Below, one piece after another: positions 33,240 to 40,488 of a DNA stretch of 45,429 nucleotides (its first letter is position 1; each line of letters begins with the position of its first letter). Under the pieces are notes generated by a model. That model had not been told where the DNA came from and did not search any database. It saw nothing but the letters and a program-made list of their open reading frames with translations. The stretch covers positions 1-45,429 of the forward strand of contig SICM01000011.1 in assembly GCA_009694805.1 (NCBI GenBank), given 5' to 3'. The stretch comes from Candidatus Latescibacterota bacterium (GTDB lineage Bacteria; Latescibacterota; UBA2968; SICM01). A program made the position numbers and the translations under genes.

Positions 33240-34338
33240 CGCCTTTCGCGTCCGCTGCCCTGGCCGTGTCCGTCGCGGCTTCCTTCTGCTCCGCTGCCTC
33301 TTCTTCCTCCTCCCGCTCCAGGAGGTCCTCGTCGTCCTTCTTCTTTCTCAGGATGAGGTAGATCAGCGTGATCCCCGTGCTGTAAGCAGAGAACGTGTAG
33401 GAGAGGACGAAACCGACGATCAGAAGGAGCGAGACGGCCAGGAGGCGGCCCGCCCAGAGGAGGCTTCCGGAGGGCCAGCCGTGCAGGTCGGGGTAAGGGA
33501 GGACGCCACGGGTGAAGAAGAAGGCGATCAGGTTGTCGGGGAGGTACTGGATGGCGACGAGCAGCATGGCCGAGAGTTTCTCCCCCATCGCCAGGCCGTA
33601 GACGGCGGTGATCAGGCCGAGGGCGTAAAAGGCAAGCCAGCCGAGGATGAAGGTCCCGGCGCAGATCGTGAGCAGGAGGCCGGCGACATACAGGAGCAGA
33701 CGCCAGGGCTGGCTCCAGAGGAGGGAGAAGGACTGGATGACCACCTCCAGGGCGTCATCCTTCGTGGTACCGACGATGGCCGGGGCGAACAGGAACGCCA
33801 CAGGAAGGACGAAAGCGATGAAGATGGCGACGAGGGCGGCGAAGAAGATGGGGATGAAGAAGAGGGCCACGCCCCATTCGCCGAGGACCGGGACGTAGCG
33901 TCCAACGAGGCCGATGAGGGCCCCACAGGCGAGCAAGAAGACCAGCAGGGCGAGGACCAGCAGGGGGCCCAGGACCACGCTCCGCCAGGAGGCGCGGAGG
34001 AACTTCCACGCCTCGCCGGAGGCGTAGAAGGCATCCCCCTTGAGTTGCTGGTAGGTGATCCGGCAGATGCCGCAGGAGGTGAGGAGAAGGACGAAGAGGG
34101 CGAGGGTCGCCCCGACATAATAGACGAGGGTCGGCGTGGGTTCGGGGAAGAACCCGTAATACGCCCAGAGTTCCCTGAGGGAGGTCGCCTGCGAGATGGC
34201 CAGCCCCGCGTAGGCGCAGCCGGCGTAAACGATATAGTGGACCAGGAGGCCGCAGAACGCCACCCACATTTTCTTGAGGGACCAGCCCAGACGGGTGGTC
34301 CTGAACAGGTCCCTGGCATCGAAATGGAGTCTCGTCAT
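33214..34338 (-). CDS. Polytopic membrane protein of unknown function
   Basis: 374 residues from ATG 34338. There are about six hydrophobic segments (VAFCGLLVHYIVYAGCAYAG, VGATLALFVLLLTSCG, LGPLLVLALLVFLLACGALIG, FFIPIFFAALVAIFIAF, LLLYVAGLLLTICAGTFILG, LLAVSLLLIVGFVLSYTF). The cytoplasmic C-terminal tail is extremely charged: KKKDDEDLLEREEEEEAAEQ and further Lys/Glu/Asp. I do not recognise the family. It overlaps bpsA by 26 bp, so the two are translationally linked; a role in polyamine handling or membrane stability is only a guess. Upstream (34363-34404) is a 7-bp repeat array and no clear promoter. Confidence 0.75.
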   Translation of the reverse strand: MTRLHFDARDLFRTTRLGWSLKKMWVAFCGLLVHYIVYAGCAYAGLAISQATSLRELWAYYGFFPEPTPTLVYYVGATLALFVLLLTSCGICRITYQQLKGDAFYASGEAWKFLRASWRSVVLGPLLVLALLVFLLACGALIGLVGRYVPVLGEWGVALFFIPIFFAALVAIFIAFVLPVAFLFAPAIVGTTKDDALEVVIQSFSLLWSQPWRLLLYVAGLLLTICAGTFILGWLAFYALGLITAVYGLAMGEKLSAMLLVAIQYLPDNLIAFFFTRGVLPYPDLHGWPSGSLLWAGRLLAVSLLLIVGFVLSYTFSAYSTGITLIYLILRKKKDDEDLLEREEEEEAAEQKEAATDTARAADAKGDGDEQKAE

Positions 34339-34362
34339 GGCGCACCTCCCGTGCGAAGTCGC

Positions 34363-34404
34363 GAGTCCTGAGTCCTGAGTCTGACTTTGGACTCTGGACT
34401 GGTT
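34363..34404. repeat. Tandem 7-bp repeats between livF and membrane-protein gene
   Basis: Units gagtcct, gagtcct, gagtctg, actttgg, actctgg, actggtt: period 7 kept while the unit sequence drifts. Confidence 0.8.
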
Positions 34405-34448
34405 TTGGCTGTAATATACGCTCGGAAACGGAGGAAGGCAACGATGTT

Positions 34449-35153
34449 TCAGCCGCCGAGGTAGGCTTCGCGCACCTGCGGATCTCTGGCCAGGTCCTCC
34501 GAGCGTCCCTCCAGGACCACCCGTCCGGTCTCCAGGACATACCCCCGATGGGCGAGGCGCAGGGCCACGCTGGCGTTCTGTTCGACCAGGAGGACGGTGG
34601 TCCCCTGCCGGTTGATCTCGGCGATGACCGAGGCGATGCGGGCGACCAGGAGGGGGGCGAGGCCGAGGGAGGGCTCGTCGAGCATCAGGATTTCGGGCCG
34701 GCCCATCAGGGCCCTGCCGATGGCCAGCATCTGCTGCTCGCCGCCGCTGAGGGTGCCGCCGATCTGCGCATGGCGCTCCTGAAGGATGGGAAAGAGGTGA
34801 AAGACGCGCTCCATGTCGGCGGCGATGCGCGCCGGGTCGGGCGAGAGGTGGGCGCCCATCAGGAGGTTGTCCCGGACGGTCATGTCCGCGAAGATGCGCC
34901 GCCCCTCCGGCACCTGCACGATGCCCCGTCGGACGCGCTCCGAGGGGGAGACGCGGGTCACCGGCGCCCCCCGGAAGGAGATGACGCCGGATGTGACGGG
35001 GACGATGCCGGAGATGGCCATGAGGGTCGTGGACTTCCCGGCCCCGTTGGCCCCGATCAGACAGACGATCTCCCCGCCCTCCACGCGGAGGGAGACGCCC
35101 CTGAGAGCGGCGATGCTGCCGTAAGCGCAATGGACGTCATCGAGGATCAGCAT
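34449..35153 (-). CDS. livF: Branched-chain amino acid ABC transporter ATPase LivF
   Basis: 234 residues. Walker A GANGAGKS, signature LSGGEQQ, Walker B ILMLDEPSLGLAP and the LivF ending VREAYLGG are all present. An upstream frame extension to 35210 would begin with residues encoded by 7-bp repeats (35170-35197), so ATG 35153 at the family's normal N-terminus (MLILDDVHCAYG) is chosen. It is the last gene of livKHMGF. Confidence 0.93.
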   Translation of the reverse strand: MLILDDVHCAYGSIAALRGVSLRVEGGEIVCLIGANGAGKSTTLMAISGIVPVTSGVISFRGAPVTRVSPSERVRRGIVQVPEGRRIFADMTVRDNLLMGAHLSPDPARIAADMERVFHLFPILQERHAQIGGTLSGGEQQMLAIGRALMGRPEILMLDEPSLGLAPLLVARIASVIAEINRQGTTVLLVEQNASVALRLAHRGYVLETGRVVLEGRSEDLARDPQVREAYLGG

Positions 35154-35169
35154 CGAAACCCTTGGAGAA

Positions 35170-35247
35170 ATGCAAAGTGCAAAATGCAAAGTGCAAGAGG
35201 TGAGTCTCATTTTGCATTTTACACTTTTCGATTTTCATTTTGCATTG
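35170..35247. repeat. Inverted pair of 7-bp repeat arrays between livG and livF
   Basis: Left arm atgcaaa, gtgcaaa, atgcaaa, gtgcaag (35170-35197); right arm with cattttg/cgatttt units (35208-35247) is roughly its reverse complement. The right arm encodes the LivG C-terminus. Confidence 0.8.
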
Positions 35248-36028
35248 ATTCTGTATCGCTGGCCGGCGCTCCGAGATAGGCGGCGATCACCGCAGGGTCT
35301 GCCTGCACCTCCTCGGGCCGGCCCTCCGCGATCTTGACGCCGTGGTCGAGGACGGTCACCCGGTCGGAGATGCCCATGATGACCTTCATGTCGTGTTCGA
35401 TCAGGAGGACGGTGATGTCCCGGTCCCGGATCGCCCGGATGAGTTCCATCAGCTCCTGCCGCTCCACGGGGTTCATGCCCGCGGCGGGCTCGTCGAGGAG
35501 GAGGAGCGAAGGCTCGGTGGCCAGGGCGCGCGCGATCTCCAGGCGGCGCTGATCCCCGTAGGAGAGGGCGCGGGCCGGGAGGTCCGCCACGCCTTCTATC
35601 CCCACGGCCCGCAGGCACTCCAGGGCGCGGTCGTGGATCGCGTCCTCTTCCTGCCGTTCGGCCCGGGTCTTGAAGACCGCGCCGAAGAGATGGGCCTTCG
35701 TGCGGGGATGGCGGCCCACCTTCACGTTGTCCAGGGCGGTCAGGTTCGGGTAGAGGCGGATGTTCTGGAAGGTGCGGGCGATGCCCTGCGTGGCCACGGC
35801 GCTCGGCTTGAGGCCGACCAGGCTCCTCCCCCCGGGCCCTCCGAAGACGATCTCTCCGGCCGTGGGGCGGGCGATGCCGGTCACGCAGTTGAAGAGGGTG
35901 CTCTTCCCCGCCCCGTTCGGGCCGATCAGGCCCGCGATGGCCCCCTGCTCCACGGTCAGGCCGACATCACTGAGGGCGGAGAGGCCGCCGTAGCGTTTGG
36001 TCAGGTGATGGATTTCGAGAAGGGGCAT
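35219..36028 (-). CDS. livG: Branched-chain amino acid ABC transporter ATPase LivG
   Basis: 269 residues. Walker A GPNGAGKST, the LivG-specific insertion with GIARTFQNIRLYPNLTALDNV, signature LSYGDQRRLEIARALAT, Walker B LLLLDEPAAGMNP and end VIAAYLGAP are present. The last ten or so residues (SMQNENRKV) extend past the normal end and are encoded by a 7-bp repeat (about 35229-35247). The 200-bp gap to livM upstream is filled with tandem heptamers. Confidence 0.93.
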   Translation of the reverse strand: MPLLEIHHLTKRYGGLSALSDVGLTVEQGAIAGLIGPNGAGKSTLFNCVTGIARPTAGEIVFGGPGGRSLVGLKPSAVATQGIARTFQNIRLYPNLTALDNVKVGRHPRTKAHLFGAVFKTRAERQEEDAIHDRALECLRAVGIEGVADLPARALSYGDQRRLEIARALATEPSLLLLDEPAAGMNPVERQELMELIRAIRDRDITVLLIEHDMKVIMGISDRVTVLDHGVKIAEGRPEEVQADPAVIAAYLGAPASDTESMQNENRKV

Positions 36029-36035
36029 GGAAAAT

Positions 36036-36228
36036 CAGGTGTCAGGTGTCAGGTGTCAGGTGTCAGGGGTCGGGAAAAGCAGAGACAGGTGTCAGGTATC
36101 AGGTGCCAGGTGTCGGGAAAAGCAGAGACAGGTGTCAGGTGTCAGGAAAAGCAAAGATCATCTTTGTTTTTACCTGATACCCGAAACCCGAAACCGCTCT
36201 TGTCTTTTACTGACACCCGACCCCGCTT
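36036..36228. repeat. Tandem 7-bp repeat array between livG and livM
   Basis: Four perfect caggtgt units (36036-36063) and a fifth variant are followed by a 43-bp higher-order repeat (cgggaaaagcagagacagg at 36071 and 36114) built of the same heptamers. In the right part the array appears in inverse sense (acccgaa units near 36179-36193). The unit length is 7 throughout. The array lies inside an operon and would be transcribed. Confidence 0.9.
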
Positions 36229-37188
36229 TTATCTTTCTCCGTTCGCGCCGGCCTTCACGGGGAGCAACCCCTCCGGCCTGAAGCGCATCATCAGAATCAT
36301 GACCAGACCGAAGAAGAGGAAGCGGGTGTCCTCCGGGAGGCCGAACTGGCCGAGGAGGCCCCGGAGGACTTCGCTCAGGGAGACCAGGATGACCGCGCCC
36401 AGGATGGCGCCCGGAATGCTCCCCATGCCGCCGAGGACGATCATGCAGAGGATGATGACCGACTCCCAGAACTGGAAGGTGCCGGGGCTGACGAAGGTGA
36501 TCCAGTGGGCATAGAATGCCCCGGCAGAGGCCCCGACGGCCGCGCTGAGGGCAAAGGCCGTGACCTTGTAGCGGGCGATGTCGATGCCGCAGGCCTCGGC
36601 GGCCACCTCGTCCTCCCGGATGGCGAACCAGGCGCGGCCCACGCGGGACGACGCGATGCGGCGCGTGACCACGACCAGGAGCGCGACGATGGCGAGGATC
36701 GAATAATAGAAAGGGATCTCGCCCCGGAACGACGCGCCGAAGGCCGACGGCGGGGGGATGCCGGGCAGGCCCATAGGCCCTCGCGTCAGCCAGGTCTCAT
36801 TCTTGGCGACCATGACGACGAGTTCGGAAAAACCGAAGGTGACGATGGCGAAGTAGTCGCCGGTCAGGCGGAGGGTGGGCGCCCCCCGGAGGATGCCCCA
36901 GAGCGCGCCGTTGAGGGCCGCCAGGGGGAGGGTGAGCCAGAAGCCGACGCCGAAGTTGAGGGAGAGGAGGCCGGCGGTGTAGGCCCCGACGGCGTAGAAC
37001 CCGACGTAGCCGAGGTCGAGCAGACCCGTGAAGCCCGGCACGATGTTGAGGCCCAGGGCGAGCGTGACGTAGAGGAGGACGAGCACGGCCACGTGGCAGA
37101 TGTAGGCGTCGAACCCGGCGAGGGCGGGGAAGGCCAGGGCCAGGAGGGCCGCTGCCGGCCAGAGCCAGCGACGGGGAAGGGGTCTCAC
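36229..37188 (-). CDS. livM: Branched-chain amino acid ABC transporter permease LivM
   Basis: 319 residues with eight to nine membrane segments. Family motifs include GLNIVPGFTGLLDLGYVGFYAVGAY, GDYFAIVTFGFSEL, AIREDEVAAEACGID and the EAA-like VLGGMGSIPGAILGA near the end. GTG start overlaps the livH stop (GTGA). Confidence 0.93.
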   Translation of the reverse strand: MRPLPRRWLWPAAALLALAFPALAGFDAYICHVAVLVLLYVTLALGLNIVPGFTGLLDLGYVGFYAVGAYTAGLLSLNFGVGFWLTLPLAALNGALWGILRGAPTLRLTGDYFAIVTFGFSELVVMVAKNETWLTRGPMGLPGIPPPSAFGASFRGEIPFYYSILAIVALLVVVTRRIASSRVGRAWFAIREDEVAAEACGIDIARYKVTAFALSAAVGASAGAFYAHWITFVSPGTFQFWESVIILCMIVLGGMGSIPGAILGAVILVSLSEVLRGLLGQFGLPEDTRFLFFGLVMILMMRFRPEGLLPVKAGANGER

Positions 37189-38069
37189 ACTTTTGTCTCT
37201 TTTCGCTGCCCGAAGATGCCCGTGGGCTTGAAGAGGATGAACAGGATCATGATGGCATAGGCGATGCCGTCCCGGTAGAGCGAGGAGACGTAGGCCGCGC
37301 CCAGCGATTCCGCCGCGCCCAGGATGAACGCGCCTGCGATGGCCCCGGGGATGTTTCCGATGCCGCCGAGCACGGCTGCGGCGAACGCCTTGATGCCCGC
37401 GCGGTAGCCCATCATGGGGTAGACGGCGTTATAGTACATGCCGATCAGGATGCCCGCCACCGCACCGAGGGCCGAACCGAGGGCGAAGGTGAAGGAGACG
37501 ACGCGGTTCACGTCCACGCCCATCAACTGGGCGCAGGTCAGATCCTGTGCGCAGGCGCGCATGGCGCGCCCCATCTTCGTGCGGAGCACGATCCACCGGA
37601 GGGCCAGCATCAGGACGAGGGCGACGGTCAGGATGAACACCTGGAGCGCCGTAATGGGGATGCCTCCGACGGAGAACGTCGCTTTAAAAGGGGCCGGGAT
37701 GACCTCGTCGGGGAATGACTTCGTGCGCGCACCCCAGAGGATGCGGGCGAGGTTCTGGAGGAAGATGGAGACGCCGATGGCCGTGATCAGGGCGGAGAGG
37801 CGCGGGGCCCGGCGGAGCGGGCGGTAGGCCACGACGTCCACGGTCAGGCCCAGGAGGGCGCAGCAGGCCACGCTGAGGAGGCAGGCGACCGGGAACGGCA
37901 GGTGGAGCGCGGTGAGGGCGGTGAGGGCCAGGAACGCCCCCAGCATGTAGACCTCGCCGTGGGCGAAGTTGATGAGCTGGATGATGCCGTAGACCATGGT
38001 GTAGCCCACGGCGATGAGGGCGTAGATGCCGCCGAGCGTCAGGCCGTTCAGGATCTGCTGGGAGAGCAC
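37185..38069 (-). CDS. livH: Branched-chain amino acid ABC transporter permease LivH
   Basis: 294 residues. It opens with the typical LNGLTLGGIYALIAVGYTMVYGIIQLINFAHGEV (hydrophobic core) and has the loop motif AVLGGIGNIPGAIAGAFILG. The start is GTG 38069, three bases after the livK stop. It forms the membrane channel together with LivM. Confidence 0.93.
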   Translation of the reverse strand: MLSQQILNGLTLGGIYALIAVGYTMVYGIIQLINFAHGEVYMLGAFLALTALTALHLPFPVACLLSVACCALLGLTVDVVAYRPLRRAPRLSALITAIGVSIFLQNLARILWGARTKSFPDEVIPAPFKATFSVGGIPITALQVFILTVALVLMLALRWIVLRTKMGRAMRACAQDLTCAQLMGVDVNRVVSFTFALGSALGAVAGILIGMYYNAVYPMMGYRAGIKAFAAAVLGGIGNIPGAIAGAFILGAAESLGAAYVSSLYRDGIAYAIMILFILFKPTGIFGQRKETKV

Positions 38070-38072
38070 GCG

Positions 38073-39218
38073 TCACTCCAACATCTGGACCGGGGCGGAG
38101 ACGAACCGGCCGTCCTTGACCGCGCTGACGTAGGCGGGCTTGACGCAGTCGCCATTGGCGTCGAAGTAGGTCCTGCCGGTGATGCCGGGGTAGGCCCTGT
38201 CGGGCGAGTTCAGGGACGCCAGGTGATCGCGGATGGCCTTCCGGTCGGGGCCGGCCTTCGCGATGGCGTCGGCGATGATGCCCACGGCGTCGTAGGTGAG
38301 CGCGGCCCAGCAGTCGGGGTCTTCCTTGTACTTCTCCTTGAACTTCTTGAGCACCTCCTGGGCGTCCTTTCCGCCGGCGTCAAACAGGAAGGGGGTGGTG
38401 ATCAGGGTCCCCTCGGCAGCCTTGCCCGCCACCTGGACGTAGCCGGGGGAGAAGACGCCGTCCGCGCCCAGGATCTGCATCGTCATTCCCTGCTGCCGGG
38501 CCTGGAGGGTGATGAGGGCGGCCTCGTTGTAGAGGCCGGAGATGAACAGGGCGTCCGGGTTGAAGGCCTTGATGTTGGACAGTTCGGGCTTGAAGTCGAC
38601 GCTCTCACGGGTGTAGGCCGCGGTCGTCACGATCTCGATGCCCTGTTTCTGGGCCTCCTCGATGAAGGCGTTCTTCAGACCGATGCCGTAGTCGTCATTG
38701 TCATAGAACACGGCCACCCGGTTCAACTGGAGCTTCTGTTTGACGTAGCGGGCCAGGAACTGCCCCTGGAAGTCGTCGCGGTAGATATTCCGGAAGGTCC
38801 ACTCGCTGCCGATGCAGACGTTGACGTTGGTGGAGCCGGGGGAGAGTTCCACGACCCCCTCTCGCTTATAGATCGGCTTGCCGGCCAGGGAGCAGGAGGA
38901 GTTGAAGTGACCGATGACGGCGACGATGGAGCGATCGGACGCGAACTTCGTGGCCACGGTAGAGGCCTCCTTCGGGTCGCCTACATCGTCGCCAAACACG
39001 AGTTCGATGGACCGTCCGTGGATACCGCCGGCGGCGTTGATCGTGTCCCGCTTGAGCTCCGCCCCCTTCTTGATCATCTCTCCGAACGCCGCTGCGTTGC
39101 CGGTGAACGGGCCGGCCACGGCGATGCGGATGGGCCCGTTGGCCCCCTGGTTCCCGCAACCCAGCAGGATTCCGACGATTCCGAGCGCAGCAATCCAGAC
39201 CCCTGCCATTTTTCGCAT
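38073..39218 (-). CDS. livK: Branched-chain amino acid (or amide/urea-type) binding lipoprotein LivK
   Basis: 381 residues. The signal peptide has lipobox LLGC with lipidated Cys21. The type I periplasmic binding fold follows: IRIAVAGPFTGNAAAFG, VATKFASDRSIVAVIGHFNSS, NDDYGIGLKNAFIEEAQKQG, DALFISGLYNEAALITLQARQQG. AAGGAGG precedes ATG 39218. It heads the liv operon, 42 bp after the sulfotransferase gene. HAAT-family binding proteins bind Leu/Ile/Val, but also urea, amides or aromatics; the ligand is not certain. Confidence 0.9.
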   Translation of the reverse strand: MRKMAGVWIAALGIVGILLGCGNQGANGPIRIAVAGPFTGNAAAFGEMIKKGAELKRDTINAAGGIHGRSIELVFGDDVGDPKEASTVATKFASDRSIVAVIGHFNSSCSLAGKPIYKREGVVELSPGSTNVNVCIGSEWTFRNIYRDDFQGQFLARYVKQKLQLNRVAVFYDNDDYGIGLKNAFIEEAQKQGIEIVTTAAYTRESVDFKPELSNIKAFNPDALFISGLYNEAALITLQARQQGMTMQILGADGVFSPGYVQVAGKAAEGTLITTPFLFDAGGKDAQEVLKKFKEKYKEDPDCWAALTYDAVGIIADAIAKAGPDRKAIRDHLASLNSPDRAYPGITGRTYFDANGDCVKPAYVSAVKDGRFVSAPVQMLE

Positions 39219-39260
39219 GGAGCACAGCCTCCTTAAGATGGGATGACGAATTTGAGGGCT

Positions 39261-40400
39261 TCAGGCTTCACGAACAGGCGGATACGTGGCCACGGGGGGG
39301 GCATAGCCCCACGCTTCAACCGCAAATTTCCAGTGCCGGTTGACCTTCTCGATGATCTCTTCCCCCAGCGGATAGCTGTTCTTCCGGCAATCCCTTTGAG
39401 CGGCGATGTAGGCGCGAAAAGGCGTTCCATCGGCAAATCCGGGCAGGTCCAGTGTCGTGTAGATCCGCCGTAGTTCTGCGAGGGGATCGGCTTCCATGTC
39501 TTCAAACTTCACTTCAACAAAGTTCCCGCGCGGGATCAGCGCTTTCTCCGCCCAGAATTTCCGCATGAGGGCGGTGTAGAACAGGAAAATATCCGCCTCT
39601 ATCTCCTCACGAGAGACTTCCTGCAGGTGGATGAGGCTCAGCATTTTCTGGTAGAAGTGGAGGGCCGAACAGAACACCACATAGGGATTGGGGTAGATGT
39701 GAATGAACTTCGCGTCGGGAAACAGGTCCAGCAAGAGGGAGATGCGGCCTGTGTTGACCGGGTTTTTGAGCAACAGCCGCCTGCCGCCCGCCCTGAACGT
39801 GGCCTTTCGTAAGACGGTCTTGTATGCCTCTTTCCATCGTGTGACGATGCCTTCCGGCACATTCTGGAAGAGGGCATATTTTTCAAAATAGTGTCGGGCG
39901 GTGCGGGGAAACGACCAGTAGTGATAGAACGAGCAGGGCGACACGTTGGCCAGCGCCCACTCCTCCTCCAGAGGGTCGTCGATCGACTGGGCCACGTTGT
40001 CCATCAGCCGCCTGGGCGGTATCGCCCAGGCGAGCAGCGGCTTGATCACCCGTTCGCCGACGAGAAAGGCTTCGGGCGCAATGGCCTGAAACATGGTGAC
40101 GCATCCCAGGGTCCTGTCATGAGCCATTAAATTGTGCAGATGGGTCGTCCCGCTGCGCCAGTGACCGATGATGAAGACGGGAGGCTCCTGAATGGGCATC
40201 GTTCTGCTGATATGCCCATATCGGGCGCGCTCCAGCATCCGCATCGGGCTGGTGAACAGGCTTGCCAGGGTGACAAACAGGGCGCGTCGCCTGTAGATGG
40301 GGTCTACGCCCCCGTTCTCGCGAAGCAATTTCAGCCAGTTACGGAAAGAGCCTAAAGCAAGCGGCTGTCGGAGGTCTGCCTTCCATCCCAGGTCAACCAT
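39261..40400 (-). CDS. Sulfotransferase-family protein (Sulfotransfer_3 type)
   Basis: 379 residues. The 5'-phosphosulfate-binding loop is IGHWRSGTTHLHNLM (78-92). The 3'-phosphate region is LLLKNPVNTGRISLLLDLFPDAKFIHIYPNPYVVFCSALHFY, where the usual R-[DN]-P is NPY. ATG 40400 follows a purine-rich AAAGGG. It transfers sulfuryl groups from PAPS to an unknown acceptor, possibly a lipid or surface glycan. Its promoter overlaps the end of the 1577-residue gene upstream. It precedes livK by 42 bp, but a functional link is doubtful. Confidence 0.85.
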   Translation of the reverse strand: MVDLGWKADLRQPLALGSFRNWLKLLRENGGVDPIYRRRALFVTLASLFTSPMRMLERARYGHISRTMPIQEPPVFIIGHWRSGTTHLHNLMAHDRTLGCVTMFQAIAPEAFLVGERVIKPLLAWAIPPRRLMDNVAQSIDDPLEEEWALANVSPCSFYHYWSFPRTARHYFEKYALFQNVPEGIVTRWKEAYKTVLRKATFRAGGRRLLLKNPVNTGRISLLLDLFPDAKFIHIYPNPYVVFCSALHFYQKMLSLIHLQEVSREEIEADIFLFYTALMRKFWAEKALIPRGNFVEVKFEDMEADPLAELRRIYTTLDLPGFADGTPFRAYIAAQRDCRKNSYPLGEEIIEKVNRHWKFAVEAWGYAPPVATYPPVREA

Positions 40401-40459
40401 GTCGTGCGCCCTTTAGCCTCCGGCGGTTCAACCCTGAAAAATTCCACTTGAGGGGTGCA

Positions 40460-40488
40460 ATCATGCACAATGAAGCAGGACATGTCAA
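40460..40488 (-). promoter_or_regulatory. Candidate sulfotransferase promoter
   Basis: Minus strand TTGACA (40483-40488), 17-base spacer, CATGAT (40460-40465). The -35 overlaps the stop codon of the upstream gene. Confidence 0.55.

Noticed and set aside
35154-35210. N-terminal extension of LivF
   Set aside because: The 19 residues (TSCTLHFALCIS...) are translated 7-bp repeats; the family normally starts at MLILDDVHCAYG.
36036-36228. CRISPR array
   Set aside because: Units are contiguous 7-mers with a 43-bp higher-order copy; there are no unique spacers of even length and no cas genes.
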